Of a stretch of 64,000 nt of DNA, positions 12,132 to 60,677 are shown one piece after another (position 1 is the first letter of the stretch; each line of letters opens with the position of its first letter). Under the pieces are notes generated by a model. The model searched no databases, was not told the DNA's origin, and worked only from the letters and a program-made list of their open reading frames with translations. This stretch comes from Dasypus novemcinctus (Eukaryota; Chordata; Mammalia; Cingulata; Dasypodidae), in contig NC_080696.1 of NCBI RefSeq assembly GCF_030445035.2, positions 24,379,661 through 24,443,660 on the forward strand. Direction: 5' to 3'. The position numbers and the translations under genes are program-made.

Positions 12132-12142
12132 GCCGCCATCTT
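12132..12142 (-). promoter_or_regulatory. YY1-like site at L1 5' end
   Basis: On the minus strand the sequence is CAAGATGGCGGC, starting about eight bases into the element. Human L1 has a CAAGATGGCCG YY1 site at the same position, where it sets the transcription start. Conservation of motif and position suggests the same role. Confidence 0.75.
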
Positions 12143-12150
12143 GCCCCCTC

Positions 12151-12164
12151 CTGTGATCTCTCTT
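12151..12164. repeat. Target-site duplication, right copy (L1 5' side)
   Basis: CTGTGATCTCTCTT is identical to 2558-2571. It is followed by AATC, which completes the endonuclease-type target. Confidence 0.93.
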
Positions 12165-12290
12165 AATCTATAGTTTTCACCTCTCTTTTCTTTTTTTCTG
12201 CCTTTCAATTTATTTTTGAAAGTGAATCTCTCCTGTGGCATTTCCTGTAGTCTGGGTTTGACTGATTGCATCACATCTTGTGTTCAACAT
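12165..12290 (-). mobile_element. Old L1M-like 3' fragment, split by the young L1
   Basis: Text such as 'tttcctgtagtctgggtttgactgattgcatc' resembles a common ancient L1 3' sequence on the minus strand. The part left of the young L1 (about 2500-2557) would join it. The assignment is from memory of repeat texture only. Confidence 0.4.
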
Positions 12291-12783
12291 GCTGTTTTGT
12301 CCCAGGACATCTGCTCTCATCCCTGCTATTCAATATTGCCCTGGAGATTCTAGCCAGGGCAGATAGGCAAGAAAAAGAAATGAAGGGCATCCAGGTTGGG
12401 AGGAGGAAGTAAAACTGTCTCTGTTTGCCGATGACATGATCTTGTATATTGAACAATTTAAGGAATCCACTAAAAATCTGTTAGAAGGGTTGCAGGATAC
12501 AAGATGTCTACAAAAAGCAGTGTATTTATATACAATTGCAGTGAACAATCAGAAAATGTAATTAAGAAAACAATTCCTTTCATAATAGCACCAAAATGAA
12601 TAAAATACATAGGAATAAATATAACAGAAGTGTAAACTTACACTGAAAACTATAAAAAATTCTTGAACTATATTAAAGAAAATCTAAATAAATGAAAATA
12701 CATCCTATGTTAATGGATTGGGAGACAATGTTGTTAAGATGGCAGTTCTTCCAATTGAATCTTTAGATTTAATACAATCTTAT

Positions 12784-13427
12784 TGTTGGTGATTGAATCA
12801 GGTACTCCACAAAAGACACATGCAGGTCTTAATCTGTATTTCTTTGAGTGTGAACCCATTTGTAAATAGTATCTTTGAATCTGTTAAGATGAATCAGGCT
12901 GTGGACTCATTTGGGAATAGGATCTTGAAATCCTGTTTAGGCATGGCCAAGCGGAATGATGGCAGGCCTTAATCCAAATGACTGGAGGCATTATTAAGAG
13001 AGGAAATTTGGTCACAGAGAAGCCAGAAGTCAGGAAAAGCTTCAGGAGAATACCAAGATTCTGCGATGGAGAATTGCCATTACCAGAGTCTAGGAGAAAA
13101 CATCTTGATTTTGGACTTCAAGCCTTCAAAATCATGAGACAATAAATGCTTGTTTTGTTTGTTTTGTTTTTTTAAGGAGGTACCAAGGATTGAACCCAGG
13201 ACCTTGTACATGGGAAGCAGGTGCTCAGCCACTACGTCTGCACCCTCAATGAGAATTGGTTTTTTGTTTTGTTTTGTTTTTAGGAGGCACCGGACGTCAA
13301 ACTTGGGACCTCATGCATGGGAAGCAGGCTTTCAACCTCTTGAGCTATATCTGCTCCCCAGTGCTTGTTATTTAAGCTAGCCCATTGTGTGGTATTTGTC
13401 ATAGCAGCTTTCACAAACGATAAGACA
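12784..13427 (+). mobile_element. Solo LTR, MaLR (MLT1/MST)-like
   Basis: The element runs TG...CA (tgttggtgattg ... gataagaca). It resembles mammalian MaLR LTRs in the block 'ccttaatccaaatgactgg', the 'cttgattttggacttc' block, a poly(A) signal (acaataaatg, 13138-13147) and the end 'ttgtcatagcagctttcacaaac'. It splits the surrounding old L1 ORF2. A SINE interrupts it at 13155-13361. The family name is by resemblance. Confidence 0.65.
13155..13361 (-). mobile_element. Dimeric short DAS-type SINE
   Basis: Two tRNA-like units lie in tandem on the minus strand. Each shows the reverse complement of a B box (gattgaacccaggacc; then a diverged copy). The direct repeat TGCTTGTT flanks the pair (13147-13154 and 13362-13369), so both units came in together. 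Confidence 0.8.
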
Positions 13428-14499
13428 CCCATCATAATTCCACCTGTCTTTATCCAGAGATTTACAAGCTAATCCTAAAATTCATAGAAAGTTGTAAGAC
13501 ACCCAGAATAGCCAAACAATTTTGAAAATGAAGAGCAAAGCTGAAGGACTTACACTTCCCAATTTCAAAACTTACTACAATTATAAAACTTACTACAAAG
13601 CTATAGACATCAAGACTGTGTGGTGCTAAGCATAAGGATAGATATAAAGACTAAAGGAGAAGAAATGGAGAAAAACCCCACATTTGTGGCTAATTGATTT
13701 TTGAAAAGGATACCAAGACAATTCAATGGAAAAGAATAGTCTTTTCGACAAATGGTGCTGGGACAATTGGATATTCACATGCAGGTGAATGAAGTTGAAC
13801 CCTTTATGTCACACTGTACAAAAATTAACTCAAGACTAAACTAAAACTATAAGCTCTTACAAGTAAACATACATGGCTTTACATCTTTGTGACCTTGGCA
13901 GTGGTTTCTTAGTATGACACCAAAAGCACAAGCAACAAAAGAAAAAAAGATAAATTGGACTTAAAACGTTTGGGCTACAAAGGACATTATTGAGAGAGTG
14001 AAAAAATAGCCTATAGAATAGGAGAAAATATTTGCAAATCATATATCTGATAAGGGAGTAGTATGTAGAATATATAAAGAACTTTTCCAACTCAATACTA
14101 AAAAGACAAATAACCCAATTTTAAAATGGGCTGAGGATCTGAAAGGACACTCCTACAAAGAGATATACAAATAGTAAGAATCTAAAAAGATGCTCAACAT
14201 CATTAGTCATTAGGAAAATGTAAATAAAAACTACAGGGAGATACCACTTCATACTCTCTGAGATTGGTGTAATATAAAGTCAGGAAGGAAATATTATGCA
14301 GCCATAAAAAAGAATGAGCTACTGATACATGCTCCAGTACTGAAGAGCCTTGAAAACATTATGGTAAATGAAAGAAGCCCGTCACAAAAGGCGACATATT
14401 ACATGTTCCCATTTATATGCAGTGTTTATCATGGGAAAAGCTATAGTCTGGAGCTGGGGGAAGGAAATGGGGAATGACAGTATGGAATTTTTCTTTTTT

Positions 14500-14812
14500 G
14501 AGGTTTATTTACTTTATTTATCCCACCTTCCTCCCCCACTGATTCTCTCATCTGTCTGCTCATTGTTTGCTCACCTTCTCCAGAAGGCAATGGGAACTGA
14601 ACCTGGGACCTCCCACTTGGGAGGTAAGTGCACAACAGCCTGTGCCATATCCACTCCCCGTAGGCTGCAATGTCTGCTGACTTGTGGCATCTGCTCATTT
14701 TAGGCAATTAGTTCCTTGCATCTGCTTGACTTCTTTAGGAGGCACTAGGACCCGAACCTAGGATCTCTCATGTGGTAGACAGGCGACCAACCAGTTAAGC
14801 CACATTGGCTTC
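14500..14812 (-). mobile_element. DAS-type SINE, two tRNA-like units, minus strand
   Basis: Reverse-complement tRNA-like blocks occur at about 14590-14660 (actgaacctgggacctccca) and 14730-14812 (cgaacctaggatctctcatg), preceded by 'gaggtttatttactttatttat', the reverse of the SINE tail. Confidence 0.75.
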
Positions 14813-14926
14813 TCTGGGATTTCTTTGGAGTAATAAAAATGTTCTGCAATCAGGTAGTGGTGACGGTTGTACAAATTTGTGAGTTTACTAAAAACCATTG
14901 AAGTGAACATTTGAAAATGTGATTTG

Positions 14927-15321
14927 GGGACATGGACTTGGTCCAATGGATAGGGCATCCACCTACCACATGGGAGGTCCAAGGTTCAAACCCCGGGCCT
15001 CCTTGACCCGTGTGGAGCTGGCCCATGCACAGTGCTGATGCGCACAAGGAGTGCCGTGCCACGCAGGGGTGTCCCCCGCGAAGGGGAGCCCCACGTGCAA
15101 GGAGTGCGCCCCATAAGGAGGGCCGCCCAGTGCAAAAGAAAGTGCAGCCTGCCCAAGAATGGTGCTGCACACATGGAGAGCTGACACAAGATGGCACAAC
15201 AAAAAGAAACGCAGATTCCCGGTGCCACTGACAAGGATAGAAGCAGTCACAGAAGAACACACAGCAAATGGACACAGAGCGTGGTGGGTGGGGAATAAAT
15301 CTTTAAAAAAAAAAAAAAAAG
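14927..15321 (+). mobile_element. DAS-III-like SINE
   Basis: The head (ggacttggtccaatggatag, then aggttcaaaccccgggcc), the 'caaggagtgccgtgccacgc' body and the A17 tail are all present. The flanking direct repeat is GTGATTTG (about 14919-14926 and 15322-15329). It lies in the 3' part of the old L1. Confidence 0.9.
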
Positions 15322-15373
15322 GTGATTTGTATTTGTATGGTATGTGAATTAAATCTCAGTAAAGAAAAAATGT

Positions 15374-15957
15374 TTATGATGAACTCTCTCTAGAACTCTT
15401 TTCCATATTCATTTCAGATGCCCACTTTAGCAAAAGTTTTAAACTTTGTCAGTGTTTTAAACCATGTCAAGTTTTAAACTATGACAATGTCATAGTCTAT
15501 CCTATGGCATTTTTCAGTACTTTCAAAATAAAGATGCATGTGCCCTGCCAGGTTGCAGTGAGCCCACAACAATACTACACTCAAATTGGAAACAGAAGGA
15601 ACCAACACATTTTCCCCACGTCTACTCTTTAGTGTGTTGGTGTCTGCATTTAATAGGTATTATGTGAATAACAGGTTCCATGTTCAGATACATTTGGAAA
15701 ATGTCGTAAGCATGTTTTTTCATACTGTATTATCAGGTAAATCCTACTTCTCCCACATACCCAAGAGATCTTTTGTGAAAAACACTCTGAAATTGCTATG
15801 CGGTTAAGTCACAATATTTTGAAGTCTTACTCTCAATCAGATTGCTGTATGTAGTCATACACATTCATTATTACCTTTTCTTTATGATTTTGATGTTTCT
15901 GTTTTCTCACAGCTTTTCTTACATCCCTTTTAATTAATTAGGTCTTTTTTTTTAGAT
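15374..15957. other. PYGB intron 2, no recognised feature
   Basis: AT-rich unique-looking sequence. I see no exon, RNA gene or clear repeat in it. Confidence 0.4.
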
Positions 15958-16439
15958 TAGTGATTCTCAAAATGTGGCCTAGAAACTCTGAGCTCTTTGA
16001 GAGACTCTTTCAAGGGGTCTGCTAGCACACTACTTTCCTAATAACACTAAGATGTTATTTGCCTTTCTCACTCTCCTCTCACGAGTTATAGTGAGGCTTT
16101 CCAGAGGCTATCCATGGTGTGATATCACGACGGAGTGAATGCAGAAGCAGCGAATCCAGTTGTTTTTTATTAAGCCAGCCATTTAAGAGATTTTTAAAAT
16201 TAGAATAGTGCCACTCTTCTCAAGTAAATGTTTTTGTTTTTTGTTTTTTTTTTGAAAATGTGGTTATTTTTCATAAGATTGTGTTATGTTAATATGTAAT
16301 GGGTTTATTGTCATATTAAAAAGAAAGTACTTTAAAACATTTCTCCATTTAAAATTCAAATTTAGTAAATATTAATAGAAATAATGCATGTAAACAAGCT
16401 CTTTGGTCCTCCTGAGACCAAAAAGTTTGAAAACCACTG
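15958..16439 (+). mobile_element. Ancient non-autonomous hAT-like DNA transposon
   Basis: The ends form imperfect inverted repeats: TTAGTGATTCTCAAA on the left and, reversed, CAGTGGTTTTCAAACTTT on the right. The interior (aagatgttatttgcctttctcactctc; gagaccaaaaagtttg) resembles a common mammalian MITE of the hAT superfamily. No transposase frame is present. No convincing 8-bp duplication survives. Confidence 0.65.
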
Positions 16440-55852
<39,413 letters not shown>

Positions 55853-56174
55853 GCTCCAGCTGGCCGCGCCCCGCCACCCCCATTTCCCGCACCATTGGCA
55901 ATCTGTCTTGCTTTCCCTGCTGTTTCCTGGGGGGCAGGGCGAGAGGGGTCGTTGAGGGGTCTCACCTTGACTGTGAGCCAGTGTTTAGCTTTGAGCCTCT
56001 GGACTTGAGACCTGTGGAGCAGCATAGGAAAGTGCAGTTCCACAGGGGCCAGGGGGCCACAGGACATGGCCTGGCCCGGCCCTCTCCGTCCCCGCCACAC
56101 TGGACGCTTTCCCAGCCCTCCCACGCCTGTGTGTGTGAGTCAAGGGGGTGGGAGGACTTCTCTGTCATTTATGA

Positions 56175-56395
56175 GAACTATTTTTTTTTTAAAACTTTGT
56201 TATGGAAAACTTCAAACATAGTGTACAAAAGCAGGGATGGCAGTGTACCAAGCCAGTCCCCCTCTCGCCACAACCTGGGGCCCATTTGGACTCCCCTCCT
56301 GTTCTCTTGCAGCCAATCCCAGACAGCATTTGATTTCACCCTTTTTTGTTTCCTTGGTACAATGAGGTTAGTGAGGTTAAATAGAAAGGATAGCT
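56175..56395 (-). mobile_element. Ancient L1-like fragment within PYGB 3' UTR
   Basis: A T-run then 'gttatggaaaacttcaaaca' and 'agccaatcccagacagcatt' match old L1 3' texture in antisense. Confidence 0.55.
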
Positions 56396-57542
56396 TGGGG
56401 CTCCTAAAAGATGTCAACTTCATATAAGCAAATCTGAGAAGTACAAATTTACCCAAAAGAAGTAAACTGGGACTCCCACAAGGGTAGATAGCAACCACTG
56501 TGAGGGAGAGTCTGAGACCTCTGCCCCTTCCCTGACTGCCACCTGCCGCTTCCCACCCTGTCGTAGCCCCTGGGTGAGTGGTGGAGGGTGGGAAGAGGAC
56601 GGCCAAAATCAAGGGAGCACGTCCCCTCGCCCGCCCTCAGCCCTGTGCTGCTGGAAAGCCTGAGCCCAGATCACCAGACCTAGGAAGGCAGGGATGGCCA
56701 CCCCACTCTGTACCCGCTCCAGGCTCCAGGCTGTCTTTCAGTGAGATAAAGGGTGAGGACGATGGAGGACGGATGTGTAGGGGGCCTGGGGTGCTAGGTG
56801 AGCTTTTCAAAGGAAAATTAACTTCGCAAGGAACTGAAACTAGCTGAAGCCTTTTCTTGGTTGAAAACGGTACATATAGTTTAATGAGGGGAGATGGCAG
56901 TGTTCTGGACCGTGTTGAACTGACTGGATCCAGGTCAATGCCCCCTACCTCTCTCCCTCCCCACCCACCACCCCAGTCACCCAGCGAGGACTCACGGCAC
57001 TTCCTGGCACCAGGGGTGCCCCTGCTGGGCGAGGGCTGCATCCCCATTCCTTATTGCAGCTCCGCCCGCCCTCCTAAGCTCTTGACTTCTCTGCATGTGT
57101 GTGTCCTCCCTACAAATGAGGGCTGGGCCCCTTCTGGCCTTTTCCACCAATGCAGTCTGGCTGGGAAAAGGACTGCATGAGTGCAGACAGGGAGCTGTGG
57201 CCAGCAGCGTGAGGGGGAACCCACTCAGCACTTCTGGTGGGCACTTTGCCCAGAGTGCAACACCAGGGGCAGGACCGTTGGTAGGACCCCCCCTACCCCA
57301 CGTTTGTCTTTTGTGTGCTAGTCTGCAGACTAACTGGGGAGTTACCCTGTTCCAACCTGGCTCCTGGCTCCCAGGGCTGCATGTAGCAAGTCTTTGCAGG
57401 CATCTGGCTTCACCAGAGCCCCTGGGGTAGATTTTAGGGGGGGAGGAAGGGGTTGAAGTTCCAGGCTGTGACATCCTTGGCACCACTCATTCTGTTGGGT
57501 CTTCTTTGGCCACTCGCTTTTCCTGCTTTGTGTGAGAATCTG

Positions 57543-57548
57543 ATTAAA
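57543..57548 (+). terminator. PYGB: PYGB polyadenylation signal ATTAAA
   Basis: The ATTAAA variant is followed within 20-45 bases by GT-rich sequence ('gtgcttggttgttgtgg'), the expected downstream element. Confidence 0.8.
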
Positions 57549-57569
57549 CCTTCCTGCCTGTGCTTGGTT

Positions 57570-60050
57570 GTTGTGGACTCTTGTTTATTCACTGCCTGCT
57601 GAGCCCTGGCCACCGTCTCTTCCGAGCAGCCCATAGTTGGGGTAGGGTGTCCAGCAAGGCTCAGCAGTATCCTGCAGCACCAGCTCCAAGAGCAGGATTC
57701 TGGGGGCAGCCACCCTGGGGTCCCTGCACCACTGGTGTGTCTCCCGAGGACAGCTGCGACCACAGGGCAGGCTCCCATGAAGTGGGGTCACATACGAACA
57801 CCTTGGAGTGCTGGGTTAAAGGCCGGCAGGGGCCTGCAGCTGCCCCCATGAGAGCTGGGTAACACCCTAGGGGTCGTTGGTGTCCTTCTCTGATAAGGAA
57901 GCCTAGCATTAGGCTAGATTAGTCCACCATTCTGACAATGAGGCAGGAAACCCCACCCTGCCCCAGCTCGGTGTGGGCCTGAGCCATCAGCTCTAGTTCA
58001 GGACATCCAGGCATTTGGTAAACACCACCTAGCAGTAAGAGTGGGTTTTGGGTATGGATTGCCTCCTCCTGCCACCCACTCCTGGCCTTGGGCGGGTAAA
58101 TACACTAGGGACCAAAACGTTTTCCCCTTAATTGAGCAGCTGCACACTGACTAAAAAACCACAAGGGACATGAACTCACAGCACAGTTACCCAGAACCCA
58201 AGGCTGTGCTGGATGCTGGAGCATGGCATTTTGCAGATCTGCTGGAGCAGATGGTGTTCAAGATCTTTTTCAAGGAAACAAGGCTGTTCTGCACACAGCC
58301 TTGCATGGGCCTTGTTGCTGGCAAGCCCGGAGGCCGGCAGGGGTGGAGCTCCCAGAAGGCCCCTTCCGAGCCTCTGCTTGAGCGCTCCTGGGCCCGTGGG
58401 GTTGAGAGCCACATCCTGGCTCCCAGGCCACCCAGGAGTCACTGCCAAGCTTCAAACCATGATCCTCATCTCTTTTTTCCCCTTAAAGCATTGGTTCTGG
58501 CTTGTGAATTGATGTCACAGCCTCCTGCAGGGTCCTAATCAGAGTCAGCCCAGTCCCTTGCAGCAAGTGAGAACTAAGGTGCAACAGTGGGGGTGGGTGG
58601 ATGGCAGGTGCCACTAGGTCCGCCTCGCTGGTGCTCTCACCTCCAGCACCTTTCCTTGTGCTCCCCATCTTAAGCCTGCCTTAGGCAATCAGCTATGGGA
58701 AACACCATTAAAACAACTTGTTTATTTTCTTTATGTATGGCCTTATCCGCCCCCATCCCCAAATGATCTGAAGTACCTTACACAGACAATAAGTTGGGAG
58801 GGAAAAAAAAAAGGTGCCATGGTCAGGAGAGCCAGGACTCAAACAGTTGGTGGAGATGGGCTGAAAACTGCCCGGAGCCTCCTGGCCAGCGGAGCAAAGA
58901 CGGGCATGAGAGGCACCATGTAATGCATACCCAGGACACGGCCTTGCCAGGCTCTGAGCTTTGTGGCCGCAGGTGACCCTCAGCCTCCAATCCAGTTACA
59001 TGAAGGTATCGGCAGGAGGCACCAGCAGGAACAGGCACCCTTCCAGAAGAAGGACCATAAGTGCTCCCTGGTGAATTGTGAACTCGGGAGCACTTTCTAG
59101 GAAGTCAACCCATTTAGGAAAGGTGCATCTTCAGAAGGTGAGGACCTGACAACCACCGCCAGCAGCTAAGGTGCCTCAGAGAGCAGGTGTCCTGCTTCCA
59201 CCCTGCGCCCAGCAGCTGTCCACTATCTACTGCACATAGGCCTTAAGGAAACAAAGCCACGCTGCCCACCGCCTGTTCCACCAGGGCAAGTGACTACGAT
59301 GGGACCCCTGGGGGAGACACTCTGTAGCCTGGATTAGGGAGAAATGCAGCCACTGGCAGAGGCCAGCCAGGTGGGCTTCTGCCCTCTGACTGGAGAGACC
59401 ACAGATGCAACAAGGATGTGCCCGGTAGTATACAGCACAGGCCACACGGCCAGCTGGGGACAGGACAAAACAACGTACCCAGGAGAGCCACATGCTCCCT
59501 AAGGCCTGGAACCTAAGAACCTGGTCTTTCTTCCCTTGGTGGGGAGGGTGAGTCAGGGTTGGGGTACTTGTTTGCACGCTGATGGTGAATGAAAGCAGCA
59601 GCATTGTATGGAATGATGGTTTTACAAAAAAACACAATGAAACATCTATTAGCACAGGAGACACCGCCAGGGAGTGGGAAAAGTAAGGTTTGTGGGTAGA
59701 GACCAAGTGCCCCACTGCAGGGGGACTTGTCTCATGCTGATCACACTGCACATGCACCTCTATAGTCAACAAACACATGCAGTGAGTGGTTTTTCTAAGC
59801 TTGAGGTTGAAAGAGTCCCCCAATTTAGGCATGTATTTTACAAAAATGCCATCTCTGATCTGCAAAAGCCATTAACCACCATGAAGAAATAAAAGCCTTC
59901 CTTCAAAGACAATGATCCTCTCTGGAGGGAAGGGGGGAGGCAGCAGGACCCCGAGGCCAGGTGTCCCACAGATGTGTTGGAAACCCCTGGATGAGCTTCT
60001 GGGCTCTGGTCCAGGGAATAGGCACTAGCCTTTCTTGGTGTGCAGAGAAA
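57570..60050. other. Intergenic region between convergent PYGB and ABHD12
   Basis: About 2.5 kb without exon-like sequence. A 212-codon frame on the minus strand (59227-59865) has no recognisable domain. An AATAAA on the minus strand at 58721-58726 could be a distal ABHD12 poly(A) signal. Confidence 0.6.
58721..58726 (-). promoter_or_regulatory. Possible distal ABHD12 polyadenylation hexamer
   Basis: AATAAA on the minus strand (AAGAAAATAAACAAG context). It could serve a longer ABHD12 3' UTR or alternative terminal exon. No direct support. Confidence 0.3.
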
Positions 60051-60054
60051 ACAA

Positions 60055-60658
60055 CGAAGACCACCACCACGATTTTATTCTTAAATAAATGCTCAGTCTA
60101 AGCCCAGGCTAGATGGGCAGATGGGAGGAATGCGAAGAAGTACCCTGGGTCGCTGTCATGCTCCTCGGTTTGGAGAGCGAGCAGGGCCACTGGGGAGGCA
60201 GGACAGCCAAGGGAGAAGCAGGAGGTGCCGGGCGGGCAAGGACAGCCAGACTGCTAGAGTCTATGCTGCGTGTGCCAGGCAGGGTCAGCAGGAACCTAAG
60301 CCACCCCCGACACAGACACATTCTCTGCAATGGTGCTGCAAAGCCCAAGTGCAGGCCCCGGGCTCCCCATAGCCAGCTCAGGGAGTACAGGGTTGAGCAG
60401 GAGTCGGCTGGCCTGCTCTTGTCACAGTAGCTCAAGTTCACCAGGAGCAAGAGGGTAAAGCGCCCCGTCCCTGCCCACACGCGTGTTCCTGGGCGCCTCA
60501 GGCCTGCTGGGGCCTCCACCGCCTGGCGGGCTGGCATGCGGCAGACATCGGGGTCCTGAGCAGTGCTGATGCTGGCGCCGCCAAGCTGACAAGGAGAAGG
60601 GGAGGAGGGTCTCCGTGCTTCCTTCTCGCCGCCTGCCTCCGTGGTGAAGCTCCTGCTC
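60055..60658 (-). other. ABHD12: ABHD12 3' UTR (proximal)
   Basis: About 600 bases between the stop at 60659 and the AATAAA at 60074-60079. GC-rich with no repeat recognised. If the in-frame TAG at 60659 is an error, the first bases would be coding. Confidence 0.6.
60074..60079 (-). terminator. ABHD12: ABHD12 polyadenylation signal AATAAA
   Basis: AATAAA on the minus strand about 580 bases after the stop, the first good hexamer in the expected range. Confidence 0.65.
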
Positions 60659-60677
60659 CTACTTCCCCAGGAATTCC
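60659..60677 (-). CDS. ABHD12: ABHD12 terminal coding exon (coding part)
   Basis: Acceptor 'cggcctag' then G GAA TTC CTG GGG AAG TAG. Codons give R(split)-EFLGK-stop. The codons after the TAG still resemble the human tail (GAG, then GAG), so the stop replaces the human Ser392 codon. Confidence 0.85.

Larger units (their letters stand above)
2572..12150 (-). mobile_element. Full-length young LINE-1, antisense to PYGB
   Basis: This 9,579-bp L1 is complete. Read on the minus strand it starts at 12150 with GAGGGGGCAAGATGGCGGC, then has a 1.9-kb 5' region with GC-rich monomers and an open ORF1 (9287-10255). ORF2 is split by one frameshift (6685-9213 and 5402-6688). A 2.8-kb 3' region with G-rich tracts, an AATAAA motif and a poly-A tail follows. 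Identical 14-bp duplications flank it. The pre-insertion site CTCTT/AATC fits the TTTT/AA preference of L1 endonuclease. The perfect duplication and mostly open frames argue for a recent insertion. It lies in intron 2 of PYGB by inference. Confidence 0.95.
10256..12150 (-). promoter_or_regulatory. L1 5' UTR / internal promoter region
   Basis: This 1.9-kb stretch lies between the 5' end of the element and the ORF1 ATG. Its distal third (about 11285-11930) is very GC- and CpG-rich with tandem monomers. The proximal part is A/pyrimidine-rich on the L1 strand. L1 5' UTRs carry RNA polymerase II promoters. Here the repeated GC-rich units are the likely promoter by analogy with mouse L1 monomers. 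Confidence 0.8.
12291..15373 (+). mobile_element. Decayed sense-strand L1 ORF2/3' fragment with nested insertions
   Basis: The fragment starts inside the reverse transcriptase ([21 protein letters not shown], then an intact FADD motif near 12427). It continues through ORF2 C-terminal remnants (13430-14350) and a 3' UTR reaching about 15373. Frameshifts and stops are frequent, so it is much older than the 2572-12150 element. An LTR (12784-13427) and SINEs near 14500-14812 and 14927-15321 are nested in it. Confidence 0.8.
55853..57565 (+). other. PYGB: PYGB 3' UTR
   Basis: About 1.7 kb from the stop to the inferred cleavage site after ATTAAA. A remnant of antisense L1M sequence (about 56175-56395) lies inside it. 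The final 'gtgagaatctgattaaacct' context resembles the human PYGB 3' end. Confidence 0.8.

Noticed and set aside
59227..59865. 212-codon minus-strand frame between PYGB and ABHD12
   Set aside because: No recognisable domain or signal. It is downstream of both genes' 3' ends and is explained by chance in GC-rich sequence.
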